Shown: one piece after another, positions 8,853-16,847 of the stretch
Numbering within the stretch: position 1 is the first letter of the stretch
Layout of the letters: every line of letters begins with the position of its first letter
Assembly (NCBI GenBank): GCA_020831635.1
Contig: JAFIGC010000031.1
Location: 1 to 44,911 of the forward strand
Origin: Verrucomicrobiota bacterium
Lineage (GTDB): Bacteria > Verrucomicrobiota > Kiritimatiellia > SS1-B-03-39 > UBA6053
Direction: 5' to 3'
Length of the DNA stretch: 44,911 nucleotides
Translations under genes and position numbers: made by a program
The notes under the pieces: model-generated
What the model saw: only the letters and a program-made list of their open reading frames with translations
The model's database searches: none
Told to the model about the DNA's origin: nothing

Positions 8853-8990
8853 ATGAGAAAACACATGAAGAAACAGCCGAACGCCCTCAAACGAAAATTT
8901 CTCCTCTTTTTGCTCGTGGTCATCCCGCCCGCTTTGTTGGTGATTGCGGGTTGGTTGTACGCCTATCGTGATTTGGTGTTCTCGCGGTGA
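8853..8990 (+). CDS. 45-residue membrane peptide coupled to the SDR gene
   Basis: The frame encodes a highly basic N-terminus (MRKHMKKQ..., then LKRK), one strong membrane helix (FLLFLLVVIPPALLVIAGW) and a short tail ending in SR. Its TGA (8988-8990) overlaps the GTG start of the next gene in a GTGA, which argues for real, coupled translation. An alternative start is the ATG at 8865, preceded by a weak GAGAA. No family is recognised. Confidence 0.6.
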   Translation: MRKHMKKQPNALKRKFLLFLLVVIPPALLVIAGWLYAYRDLVFSR

Positions 8991-9835
8991 ACGTTCTCAT
9001 TGCGGGCATGGGATATGCCGGTCGTGCCATTGCAGAGGCTTTGGCGCGGGACGGTCACGTGGTTTGGGGCTTGAACCGCTCGGGGACGGATGCGCCGGAT
9101 GGCGTGCATGCCGTGGCCGGGGATGTGCTCCGTCTGGAATCCTTGCGGGTTCTGTCCCCGTTGCCACCCATGGATTTGCTGATTTCCGCGCTCTCGGGGA
9201 CGGGTCACAAAGATCCTGAAATTTATCGGCGCGTGTATGTGGAGGGACCGGCGCGGGTGGCCGATGCCTTGAACTGGTCGGGTTCGCGCCGCATTTGGTT
9301 TTTGGGGAGCACCGGGGTTTATGGCGGGGACGATGGCGAATGGGTGGATGAAGCCACCCCCGCGAACCCGCGTCATCGGGCCGGCGAGGTGCAGTTGGCC
9401 GCCGAGGCGGCCTTGCGTGATGCCGCGGATACGCATTGCGTGTTGCGTTTGAGCGGTTTGTATGGACCCGGACGCACGCGCTTGATTCGCCAGGCCTTGC
9501 GGAAGCGCCCGTACTTCAAACCCGACATTTGGGCCAATCAGATTCACCGCGACGATGTCGCGGGCCTGGTCGCCGCTTTGGTGCGAAAGGAAACGCCGGA
9601 GCCGGAATTGTTGTTGGTCAGTGATGACCGGCCCGCGCTTCGCAGGGAGATTTTCGATTGGGTGCGACGGGAGACGGGGTGTGCGGAGGGCCTTTACGAC
9701 GAAGACCACCCCGCCCGCGCCGGTCGTGACCGGGGTAACAAACGGGTGTCCAACCGGAGATTGCGGGAATTGGGGCTGCCATTGCGGTATCCCGATTATG
9801 CATCCGGGCTGCGGGATTTGCTGCCAATGATTTGA
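8987..9835 (+). CDS. NAD(P)-dependent extended SDR epimerase-like protein (YeeZ-like)
   Basis: The protein has 282 residues. The N-terminal Rossmann motif GMGYAGRAIAEAL binds the dinucleotide. FLGSTGVYGGDDGEWVDEATP is the Ser/Thr and Tyr region seen in extended SDRs related to E. coli YeeZ and nucleoside-diphosphate-sugar epimerases. The usual YxxxK is not evident, so the activity is uncertain. The GTG start at 8987 overlaps the stop of the upstream membrane peptide. The protein has no signal peptide. A long inverted repeat follows it. Confidence 0.85.
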   Translation: MNVLIAGMGYAGRAIAEALARDGHVVWGLNRSGTDAPDGVHAVAGDVLRLESLRVLSPLPPMDLLISALSGTGHKDPEIYRRVYVEGPARVADALNWSGSRRIWFLGSTGVYGGDDGEWVDEATPANPRHRAGEVQLAAEAALRDAADTHCVLRLSGLYGPGRTRLIRQALRKRPYFKPDIWANQIHRDDVAGLVAALVRKETPEPELLLVSDDRPALRREIFDWVRRETGCAEGLYDEDHPARAGRDRGNKRVSNRRLRELGLPLRYPDYASGLRDLLPMI

Positions 9836-9876
9836 TTGCTACACGGGTGTTCAGCCTTTGCCTTCTGAAGGGAATG

Positions 9877-9998
9877 AACCACTGAGAACACTGATTTCCA
9901 CTGATCTTGGGTTGTGGCTTGGGTTTTGGAAAACCCACAATCGCCATCGTGCTGGCCCCATCGTGCTGGTTCAGTGAAAATCAGTGTGTTCAGTGGTT
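9877..9998. repeat. long imperfect inverted repeat between convergent genes
   Basis: The left arm 9877-9905 (AACCACTGAGAACACTGATT...) is nearly the reverse complement of the right arm 9969-9998. Nested inside is TGGGTTTT-GG-AAAACCCA (about 9919-9936). An 11-bp direct repeat, CATCGTGCTGG, occurs at 9945-9955 and 9959-9969. The left-arm sequence recurs in altered form at 23168-23210, so it belongs to a dispersed family. It lies between the SDR stop and the stop of the minus-strand gene. Confidence 0.8.
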
Positions 9999-9999
9999 G

Positions 10000-12162
10000 T
10001 TATTCCACCTGTTTTTCCGACCAGGTGTAGGATCCGTTGTCGTCGATATGGGCTTCAAAGACCCAGCCGCCCGCGCGGATGGTGAGGGCGCCGTCTTTCC
10101 AGCCGGATTCGATGGGGCCGTTGGGGGCACTGGGTTTCCATTGGTCGAAGACCTCGTAATCGCGCAATACGCCGTCGCGTTTGACCACGGGAAGGTCGTT
10201 TTGTCGGTTGAAGGTCATTTCCAGCACTTTCCCGCCGGGTTCGGTGAGAGTGAATGTCTCTCCGTCCACCTGTAGCGGATTGCTTCCGGAGAGGCTGTTT
10301 TTGAAGGCCTCGTAGGTTTGTTTGCCGGCGTCGGAGGTGATCATGGCAAAGCCGGTGAGGTCCGCGCCGTCTTTCGCTTTGGCCATGCGGAGGGTGTCGA
10401 ATTCGCGATTGAGGCGACGATTGCGGGGGTTTTCCCCTTCGGCCCAGTCTTCCAGACCGATGGGAACGAGAGCCAGCCAGGTACTTTCGAGTTTGGCGAA
10501 CCAAATGCCGTTTTCGCTTTCAAATTCCGCGATTTTCGGCACCTGCCAGGAGAAGTCCTTGTTGCCGCGGCTGAGGTAAATCACGAGATTGTGGTGCTGG
10601 CCGATTTGGGAGCCGCCTTCTTTGCGATTGTACTGGAGGCCGGGGGCGGCGAGGACGTAGTCCACGCCGCGGCTTTTGTTTTCGGCCAAAAGCGCGAAGG
10701 GAGACATGTCCCCGTCGCCACCGGGCAACACGGTGCTACCCAGATAATAATGGTTCCCGTAATAGACGGTTTCCCAGTATCCCGGACGTTGATCGTTGTC
10801 GGGCAGAAACACCTGGTACACTGGCTTGGTGGCCAATACTTCCACGGGGCGGTCGAAGTTTTTGTTGGCCAAGTGCCAGACGGCCATGGGAGGACGGTAG
10901 GTGGAGGTGATGGCGTGTACGTCGTCGTAGTGTGGTCGCGGATCCTCGTTCACGGTACCGAACCAAAGGCCCGCCAGGCGGGTGATGTCGGAGCCCCAGA
11001 CCAGGCTGGCGCCGCCGTAATCGCGCTTGGAGGGCGGGGCAAAGCCGTCACGATAAAATTTCCAGGCAAAGGACGCGGTCAACCAGTCCAAGGCCGCCTT
11101 GGCCATGCCCTTGACTTCGGGATCCTCGGCGAAGTCGTAGAGGTTCACAAAGGGGATGGTAGTGTGTCCGATATAGGTTTCGCTGTCCCATTCGCCCATG
11201 CCGACGTTGTAGAGGTCGGTGACGAAGCGGCGGATTTTTTGTTTGTAGAGCAGGCGTACGTCTTCGTTTTCGCTGGCTTCGGCCATGAGATAGACGCTGG
11301 TTTCGCGCATGGCGCGGAGGTTGTCGGTGTTCCGGGCGTCCACCCATCCGCCGCGAATGCCGGGGTCCCATTGGGCGCCGACGGGGCCGCGGCCGATTCC
11401 GGCGGTGGGGTGGGGGTTGGGGTTGGCGACGCGTTCGACTTCTTCGTAGACCTGCCAGCCCCGGTCGGAATAGAAGCGCCACCAGTCTTTCCAAGCTTCG
11501 TAATCGTCGCCGGGAATGTTTCCGGCCATGTCACTTTCGGCGTATGCCAGCAAGGCGGCCTTGGCGGCGGGGTTGGTGGCTTTTTCCGCGAGTTCCTCGG
11601 GGTCCTGGCTGCGCATGGCGGTCAGCAGGCGCACGGCATGGGCGCGGACGGAGGGGTTGGGATCGCGCAGGGCGTGCACCAATTCCATGGTGGGGCGGGG
11701 ATCTTCCCGGGTCCACAATTCCCCGGCCCGCAGAAAGCGCTCGCGGTAGGCCTCGGAAAGCTCGTCGTGGAAGAGAAAGTACTTCCGCATCTGGCCTTTG
11801 ATGGTGAAGCTCCAGTACAGGTCGATGCCAAAGGTGTGTTGTTGTTCGCCGTCCAGCCCTTCCATTTCACGAATGGCGTGTGCCCGGTGTCCGGCGAGGT
11901 AATTGAACATCACGATGGGCAGGGTGCTTTTTTCGTTTTCCAAGGTGTGATTGATCCCGGACGGGGTGGAATAATGTTGGATGGCATGTTGGGCGCGTTC
12001 CAGAAAGTCCGCCTCCATTTCCTCGGTCCAGGGGGTATTGCGCAGGGCCGGGTCTTCGGGTTCCGGGGCGACAATGGCAATTTCCGCGGTTTCCGCCTGG
12101 AGCGAAAAGGGAAAGAGGGCAAAGGGCATTGCCGCAAGCAGGGTGTATGTGAATGATTTCAT
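10000..12162 (-). CDS. secreted alpha/alpha-toroid-like protein, function unknown
   Basis: The protein has 720 residues with a clear signal peptide (MKSFTYTLLAAMPFALFPFSLQA), so it is exported. A HEAT-like helical stretch is visible near residues 165-215 (ALRDPNPSVRAHAVRLLTAM). A helical region (residues about 280-420) resembles the alpha/alpha toroids of polysaccharide lyases and glycoside hydrolases. A beta-rich C-terminal half follows (GYWETVYYGNHYYLGSTVLPGG and NLVIYLSRGNKDFSW). The order toroid then beta sandwich is like heparinase/alginate-lyase proteins, but I see no diagnostic motif. Monocistronic. Confidence 0.7.
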   Translation of the reverse strand: MKSFTYTLLAAMPFALFPFSLQAETAEIAIVAPEPEDPALRNTPWTEEMEADFLERAQHAIQHYSTPSGINHTLENEKSTLPIVMFNYLAGHRAHAIREMEGLDGEQQHTFGIDLYWSFTIKGQMRKYFLFHDELSEAYRERFLRAGELWTREDPRPTMELVHALRDPNPSVRAHAVRLLTAMRSQDPEELAEKATNPAAKAALLAYAESDMAGNIPGDDYEAWKDWWRFYSDRGWQVYEEVERVANPNPHPTAGIGRGPVGAQWDPGIRGGWVDARNTDNLRAMRETSVYLMAEASENEDVRLLYKQKIRRFVTDLYNVGMGEWDSETYIGHTTIPFVNLYDFAEDPEVKGMAKAALDWLTASFAWKFYRDGFAPPSKRDYGGASLVWGSDITRLAGLWFGTVNEDPRPHYDDVHAITSTYRPPMAVWHLANKNFDRPVEVLATKPVYQVFLPDNDQRPGYWETVYYGNHYYLGSTVLPGGDGDMSPFALLAENKSRGVDYVLAAPGLQYNRKEGGSQIGQHHNLVIYLSRGNKDFSWQVPKIAEFESENGIWFAKLESTWLALVPIGLEDWAEGENPRNRRLNREFDTLRMAKAKDGADLTGFAMITSDAGKQTYEAFKNSLSGSNPLQVDGETFTLTEPGGKVLEMTFNRQNDLPVVKRDGVLRDYEVFDQWKPSAPNGPIESGWKDGALTIRAGGWVFEAHIDDNGSYTWSEKQVE

Positions 12163-12200
12163 CTATTGTGACTTGGGTTTGGGGTGAATAAAGTTTTTGA

Positions 12201-12230
12201 ATCGTATCACGGAAACGATGAATACGGCAA
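12201..12230 (-). promoter_or_regulatory. candidate promoter with overlapping palindrome
   Basis: On the minus strand TTGCCG (12225-12230) and TACGAT (12201-12206) are 18 bp apart, upstream of the secreted toroid-like gene. The arms ATCGT and ACGAT flank the -10 and could be part of an operator. Confidence 0.35.
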
Positions 12231-12268
12231 GCTTGAAAACCGGACATCTTCCCCTGATCATGCCCATT

Positions 12269-12326
12269 GCACGGTTTCGCCCCAAAATATCCCCCTTTGC
12301 CTCGCCAATGTGGCGATTGGCGCTCC
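12269..12326 (+). repeat. dispersed repeat, copy A (partner at 30256-30305)
   Basis: The segment contains the hairpin GCCAAT-gtggcg-ATTGGC followed by GCTCC, preceded by CGCCCCAAAATATCCCCC. The reverse complement of 30256-30305 matches it closely along its length, with scattered changes and small indels. It lies in the divergent spacer before rapA. Confidence 0.65.
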
Positions 12327-12411
12327 TTTATCCCTCGAAATCGTCCAAAGGACATGAATCCGGGTCATCTCCGTTCTTTGCAAAGTCGATGGGATTCGCT
12401 ATGGGGACGGC

Positions 12412-14979
12412 ATGGAGAATACACCTGCACCCGGACAACGTTGGATTTCGACCTCCGAACCCGAATTGGGTCTGGGGTTGGTTTTGGAGGCGGACGCCGC
12501 CTGCGTTCGCCTTTTGTTTCCCGCGACCGGCGAAATCCGCAAGTACGCCCTGTCTTCCGCGCCCCTGCAACGGGTGCGTTTCCAGGTGGGAGATGAGGTG
12601 GAAAACCAAGAAGGTCGTTCCTTCCGGGTCGAACGCGTGGATGCGGAAGGGCCACTGTTGGTGTATCACGGTGGCGGGTTTGCGCTCCCGGAACCGGAAT
12701 TGGCCGACCGCCATTTGCAGCAGGGGCCCAAGGAGCGCTTTTTGTCGGGTCAGGCGGATGCTTCCGCCGATTTCGAACGGCGGTGCGCGGTTTGGCAGCG
12801 TCAGCACAAGATGGCCCGCAATCCGGGGTTGGGACTGATGGGCGGGCGCATCGAGTGGATCCCGCATCAAATTGCCATTGCCCACGAAGTGTCCCGCCGG
12901 GTTCTGCCCCGGGTGCTGCTGGCGGACGAGGTGGGGCTGGGCAAAACCATTGAAGCCTGTCTGATTCTCCATCATGCGCTGGTCACGGGTCGGGTGCAGC
13001 GGGCGCTCATTTTGGTGCCCGAAGCCTTGGTGCACCAGTGGTTTGTCGAGCTGCTGCGCCGCTTTCACCTGATGTTTGCCATTTACGACGCCGAGCGATG
13101 TGCGGCCCTTGCAGGCGAAAACCCCTTTCTCGATGAGCAGTGGATCTTGTGCGGCACCGATTTGTTGGCGGATTCTCCGGAATTGGCCAAGGCTGCCGCC
13201 GAGGCCGGATGGGACATGCTGATCGTGGACGAGGCCCATCATCTCGCTTGGACCCCGGAATCCCCCAGCCCCGCTTATCTCGCGGTGGAAGCCTTGGCCC
13301 ATGGGGTCCCCAGCGTACTCCTGCTCACCGCCACCCCGGAACAAATGGGCGAAGAAAGCCACTTCGCCCACTTGCGGCTTTTGGACCCGGACCGATACCC
13401 CGCTTTTGAGTCTTTCCTGGCCGAACAAGCCGAATACACCCAAATCGCGGAAAAAGCCGCCGCCCTGCGCGAAGCCGGGGAGACTGAAGCTCTTCGGGAA
13501 TTGCTCGATCAACACGGTCCCGGGCGGGTCATGTTCCGCAATACCCGCGAACAAATCGCCGGATTTCCCACGCGCATTCCCCATCCGGTTCTTCTTTCCG
13601 ATCAGCCCGATGCCAAAACGGATTGGTTGGCCGTGTTTTTGCAGGAAAACCCCGAAGAAAAAATTCTGCTCATGACCCGCAGCCCCAAACAGGTGCGGTC
13701 CCTCGATATCGCCCTCAGGGCGCGCATGGATGTGGGCACGGTCCTCTTTCACGAAGAGCAAACCCTCTTGGAACGCGACCGCCAGGCGGCTTGGTTCGCC
13801 GATCCGGAGGGCGCGAGGCTCATGATTGCCTCCGACATTGGCGGCGAGGGCCGCAATTTTCAGTTTGTCCGTCATCTGGTGCTTTTCGATCTGCCAGCCG
13901 ACCCCGAACGCATCGAACAACGCATCGGACGCCTCGACCGCATCGGCCAAAAATCCGACATCCACATCCACTTGCCCGTGATCGAAGGCCAACCCGAAGC
14001 CGATTTGTTGCGGTGGTTGCACGAAGGTCTGCAGGTCTTCAGCCGTCCCTTGCAATGCGGCCACCGTTGTCTGGAAATTTTCCGGGACCGGCTGGATCAT
14101 GTGGATGACGCCCTGATCGCGGAAACCCGCGAAACCGTGGAGTGCCTGGAAAGCGAACTGCGGGCCGGACGGCACCGGCTGATCCAATGGAAGCACGAAT
14201 TGGAGGAATCCGTGGACGAAGAGATGGCGGTGTTGCGCGCCTCCGACGACGATCCCGATTTGCTGCCCTTTGCCGAAACCCTCTGGTCCGCCTTTGGCCT
14301 GGAATTCGAAACGCTGCAGGCCGATGACCATTTGCTGAAGGCCGGGAGCTTTTACACGGGGGAATTGCCCGTGCGGGACGAGGGTTTGCGGTTTACGCCC
14401 CGCCGAAGCCGCGCCTTGGAGCGGGAAGACATGGACTTGCTGACCTGGGATCATCCCCTCCTGCGCGACGGCATCGAAGCGCTGCTGAGCAGTCAAGGGG
14501 GAACCTGCGCCTGCGCCCATGCCGAAGGCCTGGAAGGACCGCTATTACAGGTTCTTTTTATTCTCGAATCCATGGCACCGCCCGCTTTGCAGGTGAAACG
14601 TTTTCTGCCACCCACCCCGATTTTGCTCACCCTCGATTCCCGCGGGAAGCCTTGGCGCGAACCCGTGCATATCACCGGCGAAGCGGATGCCGGCGCTTTG
14701 CTCGTCAATCCCGCGTTCCGTAACGATTGGCTGCCCGCCCGCATCGAGGACGCCGAGCGAAAGGCCAATGGCGCCAGCCGACATTTGCGCGTACGCGCCG
14801 CAGAATCGGCGGAAACCTTGCTTTCCGCCGAGCTTCACCGTTTGCGGGAACTCCGAAAAATCAACGACCACGTCCGCGAAGCCGAAATCGACCATTTGGC
14901 CGCACAAATGGAGGCCGTGCGAGAGGCCATCGACCAAGCCCGCCCCCGCCTCGATGCTCTTCGGTTGATCTTGCCATGA
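12412..14979 (+). CDS. rapA: RapA-type SWI/SNF ATPase, RNA polymerase-associated
   Basis: The protein has 855 residues. The N-terminus GQRWISTSEPELGLGLVL followed by RLLFPATGEIRKYA matches the Tudor-like N-terminal domains of E. coli RapA. The Swi2/Snf2 ATPase motifs are complete: DEVGLGKT (172-179), DEAHH (273-277), TATPE (306-310), and the second RecA lobe with GGEGRNFQF and QRIGRLDRIGQ (503-513). RapA releases RNA polymerase from post-termination or stalled complexes using ATP. The length is somewhat below E. coli RapA (about 968), mainly through a shorter C-terminal region. The start is ATG 12412, with GGGGA upstream. Transcribed alone. Confidence 0.93.
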   Translation: MENTPAPGQRWISTSEPELGLGLVLEADAACVRLLFPATGEIRKYALSSAPLQRVRFQVGDEVENQEGRSFRVERVDAEGPLLVYHGGGFALPEPELADRHLQQGPKERFLSGQADASADFERRCAVWQRQHKMARNPGLGLMGGRIEWIPHQIAIAHEVSRRVLPRVLLADEVGLGKTIEACLILHHALVTGRVQRALILVPEALVHQWFVELLRRFHLMFAIYDAERCAALAGENPFLDEQWILCGTDLLADSPELAKAAAEAGWDMLIVDEAHHLAWTPESPSPAYLAVEALAHGVPSVLLLTATPEQMGEESHFAHLRLLDPDRYPAFESFLAEQAEYTQIAEKAAALREAGETEALRELLDQHGPGRVMFRNTREQIAGFPTRIPHPVLLSDQPDAKTDWLAVFLQENPEEKILLMTRSPKQVRSLDIALRARMDVGTVLFHEEQTLLERDRQAAWFADPEGARLMIASDIGGEGRNFQFVRHLVLFDLPADPERIEQRIGRLDRIGQKSDIHIHLPVIEGQPEADLLRWLHEGLQVFSRPLQCGHRCLEIFRDRLDHVDDALIAETRETVECLESELRAGRHRLIQWKHELEESVDEEMAVLRASDDDPDLLPFAETLWSAFGLEFETLQADDHLLKAGSFYTGELPVRDEGLRFTPRRSRALEREDMDLLTWDHPLLRDGIEALLSSQGGTCACAHAEGLEGPLLQVLFILESMAPPALQVKRFLPPTPILLTLDSRGKPWREPVHITGEADAGALLVNPAFRNDWLPARIEDAERKANGASRHLRVRAAESAETLLSAELHRLRELRKINDHVREAEIDHLAAQMEAVREAIDQARPRLDALRLILP

Positions 14980-15070
14980 GGCACTTGAAAGAAGAGAAAC
15001 AAATGTAATTAATGCAATAATGCGAATTAAATTAAAATAATGATTAAGGTATATAAATTCAATTATTACA

Positions 15071-15099
15071 TTGACCCTTCGGCGTGGCCTTGTTATCAA
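15071..15099 (+). promoter_or_regulatory. candidate promoter of the CxxC membrane-protein gene
   Basis: TTGACC (15071-15076) and TATCAA (15094-15099) are 17 bp apart, downstream of a very AT-rich 60-bp stretch that could serve as an UP-like element. The start codon lies about 40 bp further on. Confidence 0.45.
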
Positions 15100-15137
15100 A
15101 TCCCCCTTGAATATTTCTAATACCAAAGGAGGGACCC

Positions 15138-15611
15138 ATGCTTGCCATTTTAAAAAACACCATTTGCCTGCCCATTGACTTGTTGAGGCTGACTCACGAC
15201 GCGTGGAAATTTCTCTTGGAGGGGTATTTTAACAGATTCTTCAATCATTCTCCTGAATATTTGTGCCCTTATTGTTTGGATACCGATTTGGATAGGGAGC
15301 CGCGGATGCTTTGGCGGGTCAAATACCAAAACATCTGGCTTATCCGGTTGCTCGTCCCGAAAATCCGCGGGGAAACCGTACAATTCGTGGTTCCCAAATT
15401 GCGCGGTGAAAACGTTCAATACCAAAAGAAAGCCCAGCGTGTCCCCGTATGGATGGAAGAAAATCCTTTTTTCGTGGTACCCTGGTACACGCCGTTTTTT
15501 GTTCTGATCCTCTCCGCGCTTTGGATTGTCGGCTCGCTGGTTGTCCTCGAGTTTGCGGGCATGTTGCCGGATTCATTCCAAGTCACCCATTACATCGTCT
15601 CGTTGATCTGA
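15138..15611 (+). CDS. uncharacterised membrane protein with a CPYC motif
   Basis: The protein has 157 residues. The start has a textbook AAAGGAGGG ribosome site. Residues about 42-48 hold LCPYCLDTD, a CxxC pair in a thioredoxin-like or small zinc-site setting, in a predicted soluble portion. One strong membrane helix is near the C-terminus (FFVLILSALWIVGSLVVLEFA). A VPKIRGE/VPKLRGE pair is repeated 14 residues apart (residues 73-79 and 85-91), a small internal duplication. No family recognised. Confidence 0.7.
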   Translation: MLAILKNTICLPIDLLRLTHDAWKFLLEGYFNRFFNHSPEYLCPYCLDTDLDREPRMLWRVKYQNIWLIRLLVPKIRGETVQFVVPKLRGENVQYQKKAQRVPVWMEENPFFVVPWYTPFFVLILSALWIVGSLVVLEFAGMLPDSFQVTHYIVSLI

Positions 15612-15656
15612 TTTTCCACACGCATTAAAAAAAATCGGTTTTTCCAAAATTAATGG

Positions 15657-15686
15657 TTGACATTGGGGGTTGGCATCCCTTAACTT
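15657..15686 (+). promoter_or_regulatory. possible promoter of the PEP-CTERM gene
   Basis: A perfect TTGACA (15657-15662) is followed after 18 bp by TAACTT (15681-15686). TAATAT and TATAGT just downstream are better -10 words but badly spaced, so the exact -10 is uncertain. Confidence 0.35.
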
Positions 15687-15731
15687 AATATAGTCTCGTA
15701 TTGTTTTGCAACGACAAACCATAGAGGAAAA

Positions 15732-16406
15732 ATGAAAACATGTAAAATTGCCAGTTTTGCTTTGAGTGCGATGTTCTTCACGGCCGTTTCCACGGCAAGT
15801 ACCTTTGACTTCAATGGCTACGATTTGGGTGATCTGGACGGTCAGCAAGGATGGGCGGCACCTTCAAATGCACAAATCGTGGATGATGCGCCGGGTTTCA
15901 TGATTAAGGCCCTTGAATTGGGGCCCAGCGGGACTTGGTCCGCGAATAGTCTGCCTGTGGGTACAAGCAGTTTTTCCTTCGATTTTGCAATCATGTCAGG
16001 AGCCTCTGCCGGTAACCCCGATGAATTTTTCTTCCGTTACGGTGCAGATGGCTGGAATTCTTTTATCGCCTTCAAACCCCAGGCGGGCATTTTCGAAATC
16101 CGTTCAAATGGTGAATTTTATCAGCCTGGAGGCAATAATCCCGCGATGCCCGCAGGTTTTCAGATCGGTCAAGTTCACAACATTGCCGCGACCTTTAGTG
16201 GCAACACAGTGGAGTTGGAGTTTGACGGTTCTCCTTATCTGACCGCAACCTTTACAAACCCCGTTCAGTTGCCGGAAGGCAATTTTGATATTCGCAGTGC
16301 CAATGTCACCACATATGTCGGCAACGCCATCCCCGAACCCGGGACCGCGCTGCTGTTGCTGGTCAGCGGAGGGCTGTTGCTTCATCTGAAACGGCGCCGC
16401 AGTTAA
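15732..16406 (+). CDS. PEP-CTERM sorted exported protein
   Basis: The protein has 224 residues. It has an N-terminal signal peptide (MKTCKIASFALSAMFFTAVSTAS) and a classical C-terminal sorting signal: IPEPGTA, then a hydrophobic helix, then KRRRS. In the exosortase/PEP-CTERM system this tail is recognised by an exosortase and the protein goes to the envelope or matrix. The body is a beta-rich, jelly-roll-like domain (GNPDEFFFRYGADGWNSFIAF), perhaps carbohydrate-binding. The ribosome site is AGAGGA. No exosortase gene is in the window. A long inverted repeat begins directly at its stop codon. Confidence 0.9.
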   Translation: MKTCKIASFALSAMFFTAVSTASTFDFNGYDLGDLDGQQGWAAPSNAQIVDDAPGFMIKALELGPSGTWSANSLPVGTSSFSFDFAIMSGASAGNPDEFFFRYGADGWNSFIAFKPQAGIFEIRSNGEFYQPGGNNPAMPAGFQIGQVHNIAATFSGNTVELEFDGSPYLTATFTNPVQLPEGNFDIRSANVTTYVGNAIPEPGTALLLLVSGGLLLHLKRRRS

Positions 16407-16565
16407 GGGTCCACGCAAAAATAACTTCACATTTTGACCGCAGATGCATCGTGTCCTGCGGCGTTGCGAAAACACGAAAAATTGCTAATATGCCTTTGTT
16501 TTCGCGCCTTGCAGGTCACGCGCCTCGACACTCAAAATCTGTGAATTTATTTTTGCGTGAACCCT
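16406..16565. repeat. 160-bp full-length inverted repeat (MITE-like)
   Basis: Terminal arms of about 33 bp (16406-16438 and 16532-16565) match in inverted orientation with a few mismatches: AGGGTCCACGCAAAAATAA and, read back, AGGGTTCACGCAAAAATAA. Inside, GCGAAAACA and TGTTTTCGC form a perfect 9-bp pair, and the intervening stretches also align. The whole segment can fold into one long hairpin. It starts on the last base of the PEP-CTERM stop codon. Confidence 0.85.
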
Positions 16566-16590
16566 AAGCGCACCGAAATTCTCCACGACC

Positions 16591-16617
16591 AAAACCCGCC
16601 GAACGGTGGGTTTTTTT
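16591..16617 (+). terminator. rho-independent terminator
   Basis: ACCCGCC-gaac-GGTGGGT (one G-T pair) is followed by seven T, and the left side is A-rich. It ends the PEP-CTERM transcript beyond the inverted-repeat element. Confidence 0.75.
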
Positions 16618-16634
16618 ATGGTCTTTTCCGTAAG

Positions 16635-16658
16635 CCTGAAACCGTGAGATCTTTGCTG
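16635..16658 (+). repeat. 24-bp dispersed repeat, copy 1
   Basis: The segment beginning CCTGAAACCGTGAGATC is identical over 24 bp to 32898-32921. Both copies are in spacers at gene ends. The rest of the 226-bp spacer before the aldo/keto reductase shows no gene. Confidence 0.8.
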
Positions 16659-16847
16659 GGAATCCGCACAATCTCATTTCATCGCTGATGAATCCCGCCT
16701 TTTCCATGCCTGGGGCGGTGCCAAACATATTTCGACCCTGCATTTTGCCCGTTGTTCTGGAAAGGATCTTGCATTTCACATGATCAATCCGAAGGTATCT
16801 CAATCCGTACTATCCACAGCCAAAGCCAAATTTGAATTGGAAATGAA

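Noticed and set aside
12328-14520. Very long open frame on the minus strand opposite rapA
   Set aside because: rapA has full family motifs on the plus strand. The antisense frame has no recognisable domain and arises from GC-rich codon use.
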